The notes under the pieces are model-generated. The model ran no database searches, had not been told where the DNA came from, and saw nothing but the letters and a program-made list of their open reading frames with translations. Positions 1 through 11,300 of a stretch of DNA of 64,000 nt are shown here, one piece after another; position 1 is the first letter of the stretch; each line of letters begins with the position of its first letter. The DNA is from Kappaphycus alvarezii. Its lineage: Eukaryota; Rhodophyta; Florideophyceae; Gigartinales; Solieriaceae. Location: positions 248,001 to 312,000 of the forward strand of contig NADL03000609.1 in the NCBI GenBank assembly GCA_002205965.3, given 5' to 3'. The translations under genes and the position numbers were made by a program.

Positions 1-2
1 GA

Positions 3-472
3 GAATTAAAGAGGATCATGAGGGATAAACAGGAGGTCGAAGAGTGGAAACGGAAGCGCAGTGGCGGCGCAGCTGCTGTTGAACCCACTAACTATACACA
101 CGAAAAAGAACCAGCCCAAGTGGAGCATGGTCGCGGGAAGCCATCCATGCAATCGGAGGATAGGACACGGCCTGCGTTTTTGCAGAAGTTTTACAAGATG
201 GGTCCTTTCTTTTTGGAGACTGACGATACTGGGCGGTATAAGGAGGAGATTTATAATCGCGATTACAACAAGGTACTAGTGAGGATGGCGTCAATCGTGA
301 GGCTCTGCCTGCACCCATGCAAGTGCGAAGAGGGGAATTTGGCAAGGCGGGCCGCTCAAAATACACTCATCTCGCTAATGAAGATACAGCGGCCGGGCTT
401 GCAGGGGAATTGCGGAGGGATAAGGAATTGGCCGAGGCACTAGGGGCAGCTAGGAAAAGAGCGGGAAGCTGA
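3..472 (+). CDS. MFAP1: MFAP1-type spliceosomal protein, 3' part (5' end outside window)
   Basis: This is the C-terminal part of a microfibrillar-associated protein 1 homologue, a B-complex spliceosome factor acting in the nucleus. Visible features are a charged helix (RIKEDHEG, then VEEWKRKRS), the family signature [12 protein letters not shown] followed by the acidic [12 protein letters not shown] stretch, then [26 protein letters not shown], here read in two halves, which matches the conserved [22 protein letters not shown] tail of the family. The tail ends in a basic AARKRAGS and TGA at 470-472. Reading the family pattern requires a frame change near base 20 and another near 270 (AAGGT where AAGGGT would keep frame), both consistent with a missing base. 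The 5' end lies beyond the window. Family knowledge is firm; the exact N-terminal portion seen here is less conserved. Confidence 0.75.
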
Positions 473-1050
473 GTAGCCGTTGTATCGGGATGCCTCTGGA
501 GGCTAAATTCTAAAGGGATGACGGTATCCATTCTCAAAGCCGTCTGAGAAAGTTAGCTGTCCTCCTTCGATCACTGCGACGTTGGTATCAGGGATAGGTT
601 AGCAGTACCTAGGAGCAGCGATGACAAAATAGCGATTCGGGCTATGGATAGGAATGTCCTTGTGGAGAGCCAACACTCGTTGATTTCCCCAAGCTTATCG
701 GCAACATTCACGGTACGCTCCAGTTCAATCGAGTCAGTATTGTATCGCCCGTTCTCTACAAACCCTGGTGGAGGAAATTGCAGTCTCGTCTTTTACGCTT
801 GGCAGACATCAAGTTGTAGAATTCCTAGATCAAAACTTTACAAAGTTTGGATGTCGTGCAGAGCTCGGCTTACACCCTTTGCGCATGATGAAGTGGGAAA
901 CTTGCCTAATGCGAGTATACGCTACGGTGCTGATGGCTATGCTGCTGGCGCAGTTCTGGCTGCTCTTCCTCATTCATTCCGCATCGACATTGAAACTCCG
1001 GCTCTAGTTCCCACAAGGACTCGTTTCGGACATGGGTCGACAGTGGGTGA
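473..1050. other. Intergenic, convergent gene ends
   Basis: This 578-bp stretch lies between the stop codons of the MFAP1 homologue (+) and the NDPK-AK fusion (-). I see no supported gene or repeat here; open frames on the plus strand are the antisense of the kinase gene extended by chance. Confidence 0.6.
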
Positions 1051-2192
<1,142 letters not shown>

Positions 2193-2798
2193 GGTTGGAG
2201 GATTGTGGGATGGGTTAGGGTGGCGGGGAATCGGGTGACGGAGAAGGAGGACACGTCAAAGATATCGTCACTTTAAGGGCGATGAAGTGGAGGAATGGCG
2301 AGGGGGTTTGAGTAGATCGGTAGTGTAAGAGGCGACCGGTTTGAATTAAATTGTATTTCCTACCGTAAGGTGCTGCACTGTACTGTACACTACTGTACAT
2401 TACAATTGTACGGTTACCGTACCGCACGGGGGCTGCAAGCCAATGCTGGAAATCCCGACATGGTTTTCCGGCCAGTCTGCGGGGTTCTCTGCAGCGGCAG
2501 CGGCAGTCGACATCGGAAACCATAGCATCAACGGTACACTGTACAGTATGATTTTTTTTTGAATCAACCACTCAAGATGCGGTGTCAGCCTAATACCAAA
2601 AACCTTCAAATGACCTAAATTAATGTGGCTTTCTGCTGCCACGCCACGTGTACACACACTTCATCGAGGGCCACTTTACCGTGCCACATGCCACACCACG
2701 AATTGCTTGATCTCTGCGTCACCGATCACCACCCCCAGACGCTTCATCTCCCGTCCTGCAACCACCTCCCCGTCGCACATTCACCCACCGCTTAAACT
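2193..2798. promoter_or_regulatory. Shared 5' region of two divergent genes
   Basis: The NDPK-AK fusion and Tic20 are head to head with 606 bp between their start codons, so this must hold both promoters. It contains several overlapping TACTGTAC/GTACAGTA words near 2375-2405 and 2533-2548, a word frequent in non-coding DNA across the window. No convincing TATA box was identified. The promoter role is inferred from gene orientation only. Confidence 0.5.
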
Positions 2799-3446
2799 AT
2801 GGTCATGGCCCGCCCAACCCCCACCGCCTTTCTACCCACGCCTCTTTCCCTCCCTATGCTCCACTCGTTCAAACACCAACCTCGCCACCCGTCGATCAGT
2901 CACCCGTCCGCTGCATTGTTACCCCGTCCCGCTTTCATGCGTCTCTACTCCAACCCCAACAACAAGTCCCCTCGCACTCCCATCCCCGACCGCATCCTCT
3001 CCACCCTCCCTTATCTCATCCCTTTGCTTGACTCGCTAACCTTTGGCAAATATGTCTTTTCCAAGGTTCCCCTCCTATCCACCCTGCTCCTTACCCCTTT
3101 GTACCCGCTCTACACGCTGTACCGCGGTGTCCCGTTTCTCGCGTTTGGCGTCTTTCTCGCCCTGTTTCTTTTGGTCGTTCGAAATACTCAGGTCTCGCGT
3201 TACATTCGCTTCAACACTTACCAGGCTCTGGTCATTGATATCGCCCTCATCTTTCCGCAACTCTTCCAGGGTGCCAACTTGGGCTCCATCATTCCTCCCC
3301 AAGTTGCCGAAATTTGTTCTACCGCCGTCTTTTACGCCGTCGCTTTTGCAGTCGTCTACGCAGTCGTCGCAAATGCTCGAGGCAGACTTCCTGATGAAAT
3401 TCCCGGTGTCTCAGACTCGGTTTACCAACAGTTAGGGCCGTTTTAA
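2799..3446 (+). CDS. TIC20: Tic20-family chloroplast protein import protein
   Basis: This 215-residue uninterrupted protein has a Ser/Pro/Arg-rich N terminus of about 65 residues with no acidic residues, as expected for a plastid transit peptide, then a membrane part with about four hydrophobic segments (roughly residues 70-90, 95-130, 145-165 and 175-195). The segment YIRFNTYQALVIDIALIFPQ is the characteristic Tic20 motif (RFNxxQAxxLDIxLxxP), and the C terminus GVSDSVYQQLGPF fits the family. Tic20 forms part of the protein-conducting channel of the inner plastid envelope. Two Met codons occur at the start (MVM); the first is used here. No intron is needed. The gene converges on the BADC-like gene, 206 bp away. 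Confidence 0.9.
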   Translation: MVMARPTPTAFLPTPLSLPMLHSFKHQPRHPSISHPSAALLPRPAFMRLYSNPNNKSPRTPIPDRILSTLPYLIPLLDSLTFGKYVFSKVPLLSTLLLTPLYPLYTLYRGVPFLAFGVFLALFLLVVRNTQVSRYIRFNTYQALVIDIALIFPQLFQGANLGSIIPPQVAEICSTAVFYAVAFAVVYAVVANARGRLPDEIPGVSDSVYQQLGPF

Positions 3447-3652
3447 CCATTCATCGCGAGCCTACCAACCCCAATTCAAAGGGGGACAATGAAAAAAAGA
3501 GAAAAACAAATCCCGCAACTTGTCACCACATCCATTTCTCCCATTCCCCAAAGCCCCTCCCGTCCCCTACCACCGGATCCGGCCCCACCCTCCCACATGC
3601 AAATGAAACCCACAGCCTATCCCCCACACCCTACAAACCGCGCCTACACCCG

Positions 3653-4420
3653 TTAATCCGGTCTAATCACCATAACTTGCTGCCCGTACTCAACAGCATC
3701 ACCGTCCTCCACAAAGATCTCAACCACAGTCCCCGACGCCTCGCTCAAGTAAACATACTGCTGACCCAGCTGCTCGATGATACACACCGGTTGATTAAAA
3801 TCCACCTTATCCCCCACCATAACCAACGGCGGCTATTCTTAGCCCACTGAAAAAGAACCCCACCCGATTACTCGTCACGACGAAATCCGATTCCGACACA
3901 GCCTCCGTCCCACCCTCGCTCCCTTGCTCCGGCACCTCCGCCTCTTCCTGCCCCACCGCCACATCCCCACCCTCACTCACCACCTCCACGGCACTACCAT
4001 TTCCCTTAATCTTACCTCCACCCACATTCACAACCTCCTCGACCGCACCCGCAGCATATTCCCTTTTACAAAGCTTGCCATCCTCAAACCCGCCCCCCCC
4101 GGCCTACTCACCTCAACCACCACCCCACAATCCTCGATCCGCAAATCACACACGTCAAACTCATCGACCAAGGCCAGAATCTCCTCCACATCATCCAGAC
4201 ATTGAATATTCGACAGCGCCATGTCCACGGGCTCTTGATTCCCTACCATCACACTCGCACCATCCACCACCTCCACCTTTGCCTCTTCTCGAATTGCAGC
4301 CTCTCCACTTGCCACCGCGACCGTCATCGGCCGACGCGGCCCAACGCAAGTACTTGCTTTCACACGGCATGACAAACGCGCAAGCGGTTGGGGTGCGGTA
4401 AAAGCAGGCGTTTGAACCAT
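3653..4420 (-). CDS. BADC-like protein: plastid BCCP paralogue lacking the biotin lysine
   Basis: The layout is that of plastid biotin carboxyl carrier proteins: a basic transit peptide (MVQTPAFTAPQPLARLSCRV), a helical DVEEILALVDEFDVCDLRI segment with a following beta strand, an acidic linker, and a C-terminal biotinyl/lipoyl fold (SDFVVTSNRVGFFF, PPLVMVGDKVDFNQPVCI, then VVEIFVEDGDAVEYGQQVMV, ending IRPD). Where BCCP has EAMKLMNE with the biotinylated Lys, this protein reads IIEQLGQQYVYLSEASG, so no lysine is available. That is the hallmark of plant BADC proteins, which bind heteromeric acetyl-CoA carboxylase in place of BCCP and inhibit it. The role here is inferred. Frame changes occur at a G8 run (4093-4100 on the plus strand) and twice near 3835-3850; each fits a lost G or C in a homopolymer. 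A longer in-frame N terminus exists upstream, but the 4420 start gives a typical transit peptide. Confidence 0.8.
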
Positions 4421-5013
4421 GATGGATCGTGTGACACTCGATACACACACGGAGGATACGGATGCGAACACGCGGGAGTGCAGCGCAAATACGGCGGGTA
4501 GAGGCTGGGTGGTGGATAGAGAGGAGAAAAAGGGGATGGGGTATCGATTGGGGGAATGATGTGCAACGCGATGAGTCGCCTGATGCGACGGTGTCGCGAT
4601 GGAATGAAAAATGGGCACATGCGGAGATTGCGGTCGGGCGGATCGCGGGCTGGTTGCGGGTCCAATGGCAGACGGACAAGTGCGCGTGGGTACAATTATC
4701 GCTTTTGTTATTGTTTGTGTTATGTCGCTTGGTCACACTACTTGCAGAAGATACATTCCCTCATTACAGTCCTGCAGTATATTTACGGGTGCACTATAAA
4801 ATCAGAGATGATTTGACACTTGTAGACGCCTTGCTCGCTGCAAAACACCTCCCATACTCTCAACTCACAACGGGCTTCCCACGCTGCCCCTCCTTCCCAT
4901 TAGATCAACCCGCCGCATCCGGCCCCCGGCCCCTCACCCGACTCGCAATAAATGGTCACTCCGGCTCGACCAGTAAACACAAAAAGTGCATTCACCCTCA
5001 AACAGCACCCACC
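4421..5013. other. Intergenic between two minus-strand genes
   Basis: This separates the end of the DUF2358 gene from the start of the BADC-like gene and presumably holds the BADC promoter. Long frames read through it on both strands because one strand is strongly C-rich and stop-poor; I do not consider them genes. Confidence 0.5.
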
Positions 5014-5872
5014 TTACTCTACAAACCACGTCAACTGCGCGCCAATATCCAAGCCCGGATGATCTTTCGCACGGCGCTCCGCCTCCTCTTCCTCTTCCGT
5101 TCCCTCTACCCCAAACCAGTTCAAACCACCCGCACCGCCAACTCCAACCCCAGCACCCACCCCAACACCAGCCGTCACTCGACCCTGGTGCACCAAAATA
5201 TCCTCAATACCACCCGTCCACCCCTCCATCTACGGTCCTTATTCTCCAGACGATGCACAGCTACCAAACCCCTCCAGTCCAACTCATACACACTCAGACC
5301 ATCAGCACACAACCTCCCCGCCCACCATAACCCACCCACGAAACCACCCTTCCAATCGCCACCTCACGTACACCATACCACGTCCATCGTCATAATACAG
5401 ACTCGTAATACTCACACAATGCTCCGAAAACAGTATATGCATCTGCGTTCTCAACATCCAAAACGCAGCCCGATACGCATCCTGCCCACGAGACGTCCGT
5501 CGAATCACACAGCACGACATCCGGTAAAAAGTAGGTCAAATCCGGCTCGCGGCTCAACAAGTGCGGGTAGAAATCACCAAACGAGTCAATCACAGAGCCT
5601 ACATTCGCATGGTAGTCCGGCGACCGATTGGGAGGCGACGGTTGCGGCGGTGGCGGTGGCGGCGGCGATGAAGATGGAAACGGTGGTGGCACCGGTCGAA
5701 TATTCAGAGAGCGTGGTAATGGGAGTGGGGATGGAATGTGTGGGAGGGATGGGGTGTGACTTTCGCGAGTGGGGTTGGAGGGAGTCGTGTGCGTCGGGAG
5801 ACTGCGGAACGGGTTGAGGTTGGCAGAGCGGGTGGTAGGGGGGGAGGGAGAAACATGGCGTGGCGGATGCAA
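5014..5872 (-). CDS. DUF2358 / NTF2-like protein, probably plastid-targeted
   Basis: After a Pro/Ser/Arg-rich leader of about 80 residues the protein reads NVGSVIDSFGDFYPHLLSREPDL, then TYFLPDVVLCDSTDVSW, DAYRAAFWMLRTQMHILF, MVYVRWRLEGWFRGW, LSVYELDWRGLVAVHRLENK. This order (REPDLxxFxxDVxxxDP, a helix, a beta strand with VRWxxxG, then YxLDxxGxVxxHxxEN) is the cone-shaped NTF2-like fold of DUF2358 proteins, common in cyanobacteria and plastid lineages and of unknown function. The C terminus continues to LDIGAQLTWFVE and a stop at 5014. Two frame changes are needed, near 5480 (G run) and 5230. The start at 5872 (MHPPRHVSPSP) is the first Met giving a transit-like leader but is not well fixed, because the upstream DNA is C-rich and open in several frames. 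Confidence 0.7.
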
Positions 5873-7639
5873 CGGCGGACATGGGGGGAGGAGGGTGGAA
5901 GGGTTGGTGAGGCGGATGGTGCGTTGTGGTTGAGGTGGTGGTGATGAGACGCGGTGGTGGATTTGTGAGGTGAAGAGATGCTGTCAAGGCGGTGGGGTTG
6001 TAAGATGTTGGGGGATGTTGTGTGGAAAGGGTGGTGGCTGAAGTGCGGTTTGAGCGGAGGTGCACGGGCAGGTGGTGAAAGAGACACGGTCGGCGGATGT
6101 GGCAAGGTCAGGGTTGTGGCGTATCTCTGTGGGACAGGTCGAAGAATCAATATTGACGGGTGGGCTGTTGCTGCCATATTTTGGGGTTGTGGCGATTGAG
6201 CGAGGTGATTGTGGATTGGTGGACGAAGAATTGCAAGGGGTAAATGATTGGTGGATGGACTTGGATGGGGATAATCAAGGCGGGTCTCGTGCCAGTCGTT
6301 CGGCGGGCTTTGGTGATACGTGCAATGTTCTCTTGCCTCTATTGCTGTGCAGATACTGTCTGAAATGGGAATGTCGAGGTGGCATGAGGTGTAATTCATG
6401 ACGCGTGTCTGGACATGATACGCTAGTGTGTCAAATACTTACAGTTTTCGGAGGAAGGGGTGCGTGGTACACTGCATAAGCAGTCTGAATTAGTGAAACA
6501 CTTCCGCCACCAGTCGTAAAGGGGGAAAAAGGTTTGGTTCTTTAATATTTGAAATGTGTGGGCGGCTGTGTCCCAGTCGTAAATGAATTTCGTGCAGAAA
6601 CTATAGCTCAGTGAGCTGGTTTCCCTGATCTATTGTAATATAAGTAACTTTATAGCATCAGTACAGTATAACGCATACCGCAGAACACTCTAGAGGAGAG
6701 GCTTAACTGCACAATTTCAGCAATAGAATTACAGTCTTAATTCAATTGCAGAATTCTGAATGAAGTCGTGAGGTAAATTGCTGAAATGTGACCAGTTAGT
6801 GAAGACCCGTGAGAAATGGTGTGTGAGGAAAAAACATGGTGCATTCCATTTGTCCATGCGTAAACACGTTTTCAAATTTCAGAAAATAATTTCAGAAAAA
6901 CTTTTCAGAAATTTATCATACTACGTCTTTCTGAAGACCTTTCAGAATTCTGTTTTGCGTAAGCTCACTATTGGCTCTACTGTACAATTGCTTAATCGGC
7001 GGGAAGGTAACCGTGTCTGCCACGTCGGCCACGCGCTGTTGCGCGCAGGACTCAGCGACATAGCCGTGGACAGCTACATGATACTGTATGTACCAGTGCC
7101 AACTGTTAACTACTATTAGCAGTAGGCGCCGGTCGAAAATGTCGACGGACTACACCGTCGCATGTGCATGTACCGGCGAGCGACACGGGCGATAAATTCA
7201 TCCGGCAGGTGGGGAGTGACAGGAACGGGTGCACCCAGGGAGTTTAAGAAGATTCTCTAAGGCGGAAATCGAAGCCATGGTTGCGGTGTGGGCATTCCGC
7301 GGGGGGTGTCAGGTGACGTATGGGTTTAATTTCCAGGTCCCTGAGCGTATATCGGTCGGCGAGCCGGCGACGCCATCGGCAGCAAGCGTAGCCATCATAG
7401 TGGCGTTGGCCGTGAAGTCGAGACCACCGTCATTTGAAAGGAGGGACAAGGCGGGTGAGCGGTGGGAAAGGTAGAACTAGTATGTCCGCGGGTCTGAGTT
7501 TCGTACCCCGGACCAGTGGGACCTGGAAATGGTAATTGAGTCCTGCGGCACCGTAGCCCTTTCCATCCGTCACGCTGTGACCATTTTGAGCCACTGCATT
7601 TAGACGTCGGGAACAGGTTGGTGTGCTTTACTGCCTAGC
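5873..7639. other. Non-coding stretch with no supported gene
   Basis: 5873-6400 is G-rich on the plus strand and open in several frames because of composition. 6480-7000 is AT-rich with repeated TTTCAGAA words and an inverted repeat at 6710-6790. 7000-7640 returns to mixed composition with no recognisable protein. The DUF2358 promoter should lie near 5900-6100. Confidence 0.5.
6710..6790. repeat. Inverted repeat, possible MITE-like hairpin
   Basis: CACAATTTCAGCAAT at 6710-6724 faces ATTGCTGAAATGTG at 6777-6790, which is its reverse complement but for one missing base. The spacer is 52 bp. The arms could form a stem or be short terminal repeats of a tiny non-autonomous element. No flanking duplication was established. 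Confidence 0.5.
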
Positions 7640-8307
7640 ATCCATGATAGCTGCCTGTCGAGAGTGAAAACACATCCCTATTGTCTCCATTGATCAGAAA
7701 ATTGATCAGGAGAATTTTGCCGGTATTAAAAGCAAACGCTCTTTGATCACAACACTGCAGCAAGAGGCGCGGGCAAGAGTTCCTTGGCACGACGACTCCT
7801 GGCGAATGCCCCAAACCCGACCGCCCATAGCGACGCCGACATTCGACATCGCATCCGTGGCTTAGCGTTCGCTGCAGCCCCGCTGCGGTGTTTCTCTCGC
7901 TCACCCCACGGCAGCTACGAAGGTGCACACCACACACTGGCAGACCATGCTCCGCCGTCACCTCGGACTGCCAGTGTATGATACTCCATGGCCCTCAACC
8001 GCCACCACTGTGACCACCCCCTGGACACCCTCGGGGATCACGCCGCCGGCCTCTGCTGCCCTGGTTTCGGCCGTCGCCACCGCCATAACTCGCTCTGTAA
8101 TGCCATTGCGACACACGTTACCCGCGCCGCGGTCTGTACACTCGGCAGGAGAGTTCCGTTCCTCGTCCCGGGCACTGGCTCCGGCCCGCCGATATCCTTG
8201 TACAACCGCCCCCAACCTCGGAAGGCACCACGTTGCGCCCCATTGCCTGTGACATCACCGTCGTTTCACCGTTCAAGGCCGCAGTTCGCACCAAGGCGAC
8301 CCAGGTT
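7640..8307 (+). mobile_element. LINE-like retroelement, 3' domain fragment (copy A)
   Basis: The plus strand encodes pieces of a domain seen repeatedly in this window: LRRHLGLPVYD, a Cys/His knuckle with LDTLGDHAAG and then RHRHN, and finally PADILVQPPPTSEGTT leading into ACDITVVSPFKAAV. The order (RxxLGxPVxD, C/H knuckle, GDHA, RHN, PADILV, DxTVxSPF) matches the region downstream of reverse transcriptase in a class of non-LTR elements; the last block resembles a PD-(D/E)XK nuclease core. Only the 3' end is present and it is frame-broken. It stops where the LTR element begins. Confidence 0.6.
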
Positions 8308-8377
8308 AACATCGATCAAGTCAACATTTGAGTTTATTTTAACTGTCTTCCTTTGCCCCAACTACTCTCTCGTTTCA
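8308..8377 (+). repeat. 5' LTR remnant (terminal 70 bp only)
   Basis: This matches the last 72 bp of the 3' LTR (13742-13813) with about two differences and ends in the same CTCTCGTTTCA. The upstream part of the LTR is absent and the DNA to the left is LINE-like. TGGTAGCATCGC immediately downstream (8379-8390) is a candidate primer-binding site, resembling those for initiator-Met tRNA. Confidence 0.8.
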
Positions 8378-11300
8378 CTGGTAGCATCGCCTAGTTGGCC
8401 GAAGGGAGTCGGTTGATACCACGACTGTGGGCTGGAGTGCCAGTCGTTGGTAAGCATCACCTGTGGGCTGGAGTGCCAGGTGAATGCTAGTAGTCTAGTT
8501 CTGCGGGAGAACTAGATAGGCTGGAAGGTATCTTCAATATCTTCGCCTACTTTGATTGTGTTTGTTCTGCGCCGAGTCGCCTACGTATTCTCAAATAATC
8601 CTCTCGACTATTGGCTGTTAGCTAGGTCGACCGACTGGGACAAGGGTTCGAGTAACGCGATTTAGGTTTGATCAGGTAGGAGCATCCTCATCGAGTAGTG
8701 TGGAAAGAACTTAGGTTCTGTGATTGAGAAGTACCTTTTGGTCGGCTCGAGATCTTTTCTTATAGGGTAAGGACACCGAAGGGTCTTTATCAAAAGACTG
8801 GTGGGGATATCCCGAACGGATCTAGATCACCGTAGCTCTCGAGTGTGGGTTACGAAGAGTACTTTATCACTCTCTTGCGGGAAGAGGACCCGTCGCCGTG
8901 GGACGGCTCCCTACAAGTATTGAGTGGATAATAAGTCAAGAGAGAAGAAGTCAAGAGAAGAAAAAGAAGGTTGTTCAAGATGTCGTTGTTAAAGCCGAAT
9001 AAGCCAGAGCAGTTCAAGGGCACTAGAGATCGGCTCGTCGTTGAAACATGGTTATATCAGCTCGAACAGTATCTCACGCTTGTTCAGATGCAAAATACGG
9101 ATCTTGCACTGAACGATGGAGCTAGGATTATGTACGCTACAACCTTGCTTACGGGCACAGCTGCAAGTTGGTGGTTCATGAAAGTTGCCTCCAATGCAGT
9201 TCCAGATTCTTTTGACGAGTTTAAGAATTTGGTACGAGCTGAGTTTATACCCGCCGACAGTGTTCGACGTGCAAGAGACAAGCTAAGGACATTGCATCAG
9301 AAGTACTCTGTTGCCGCTTATCTCTCAGAGTTTAGAAATGTGGCTCTGAGCATCCCTGGTATCTCAATGGATGAAATGCTAGATAAGTTTGTCTCTGGAC
9401 TTAAGCCACAGGTTAGGCTAGAAGTCCTCAAAAGCAATGTTGCGAACGTCGATGAAGCTGCCCGAATAGCTCTGAATGTTGACAGTGCTTTACGTGGATC
9501 TGGGATGTTCTCAAGGTTTGGTGAACAGTCGAGTTATGTTCCAAACCAGGCTCCCGTACCAATGGAGATCGGTAACGTGGAGAAGAGGTACAACCGTGGT
9601 CAAATTCGAAACAGGAATCGTCGATTTGATCCAGAGATAGAAAGGTTGTACAAGGAGAACCGCTGCTTTGTATGTCACAAAGTAGGTTGCAGGCCAGGAA
9701 GCATAATGACCGTGAGAAAAGATTGCATCGAATAATGCTCAAGTTATTGACAATGACTCGGAAAACTAAGAGGTCCGCCGAAAGGAAAGAAAACGCTCCG
9801 GTTGGGCCGAGTATGAGTGACTTTGAATGTCTTGTTGCAGAGGTTAGGCAACTAAGACGAAGTATCCAGAGTCCAGTGTTGAAAGAAGAGATTTGCACTG
9901 GTGATACCTCTGTAGTTGAGAAAAGTCAAGTAAGTCATGCGTTGAGAGTCCCGAAGACTAGTTTGGAGTCCAATACTATCGTTAATTGTCTTGAAGACAA
10001 CAACCAGATCAGTGAGGAAGATATTCCAGTGGAGGAATTAATTGTACTTGATGGGACACTGAAAGACGTGAAAGTGTCCGTCCTCAAGGACGATGGTTGT
10101 AATACAAACGTAGTATCAAGGGATTTCGCAGCTCGGAACAGAGAAAGGTTTCGATTTAAGAATGTCAATGTCACTGTCAATCATTCGAGCAAGAAGTCAA
10201 AGGAAACAGCGTCTGAAGTCATCCTAGAAGCAACATTGAAGATTGGTTCCCATCTGTATACATCCAATTGGGTTGTTGCGAATTGTAGATATGATGTGCT
10301 TCTTGGAATGCCATGGCATGTTACCAACAATCCTGATATCGATTATCAAGAACGGATTGTTAAGGTTGGCAAACACGCGATTCCAATTACTGAAGATAAT
10401 TCGAGGGAAAGTTAGAGTCACAAGCATTGGAGTTAAGAAATTCCGGAACATGATTAGAAGAAAGAATCATGGAGAGATTTCAATGTGTATCAACTTGTTG
10501 ATGTGAATGAGTTGAAGTTGACTAAGCCCTCTGCAATCAAAGGCCAAAAGAATGCCAAATTGGAAAAGCTGCTGTTTCGATTTAAGGATGTCTTCAAAGG
10601 GGAACTACCTGCTGGACTACCACCAAAGAGAAGTGTGGATCATGAGATTGAGGTTGAGAAAGGTTCAAAACCTCATCGTCCGTTGTTTCAGTTATCCCCG
10701 CGGAGTTGAAAGCTGCAAAGGAATATGTTGAAGACTTGTTGAGAAAGAAGAAGATCAGGCCAAGTAAATCACCGTATGGATCACCGTTATTTTTCGTCCA
10801 AGAGAAAGACAAGTTGAGAGGAGTGGTCGATTATAGAGCACTTAATCGAATCACGAAAAGGAACAATGCTCCCTTGCCTAGATCAGATGAGATGTTTGAT
10901 AGGCTAGGCGATGCAAGAGTCTTCTCAAAGTTGGACTTGAAAACTGGTTTCCACCAAATACGGGTGAAGCCAGAGGATGTTGAAAAGACCGCATTCAATA
11001 CGAAGTACGGACAGTTTGAATATCTTGTAATGCCGATGGGTTTATGCAATGCTCCTGCTACTTTTCAGTCGCTAATGAACCGTATCTTCTACGATTGCAT
11101 TGATGTCATGGTCGTGTATATTGATGATCTTCTGATATTCAGCAAGGATGAAGAAAGCCATCTCAAGCACCTTGATATAGTGCTAAGTCGCCTGCAAGAA
11201 CATGAGCTTTATGTTTCTCCAAAGAAATGTGACTTTCTGAAGACAGAGATTGAGTTCTTGGGCTTCATAGTCGGAAAAGATGGTCTTCGTGTTAACCAGA

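Noticed and set aside
3653-4420. Active biotin carboxyl carrier protein
   Set aside because: The Lys-containing biotinylation motif is absent in the readable frame, so a BADC-like role fits better.
4462-6400. Very long frames on both strands (up to 451 codons)
   Set aside because: They result from C-rich, stop-poor DNA; peptides are Pro/His/Ser/Thr runs. Only the DUF2358 frame in this stretch has conserved motifs.
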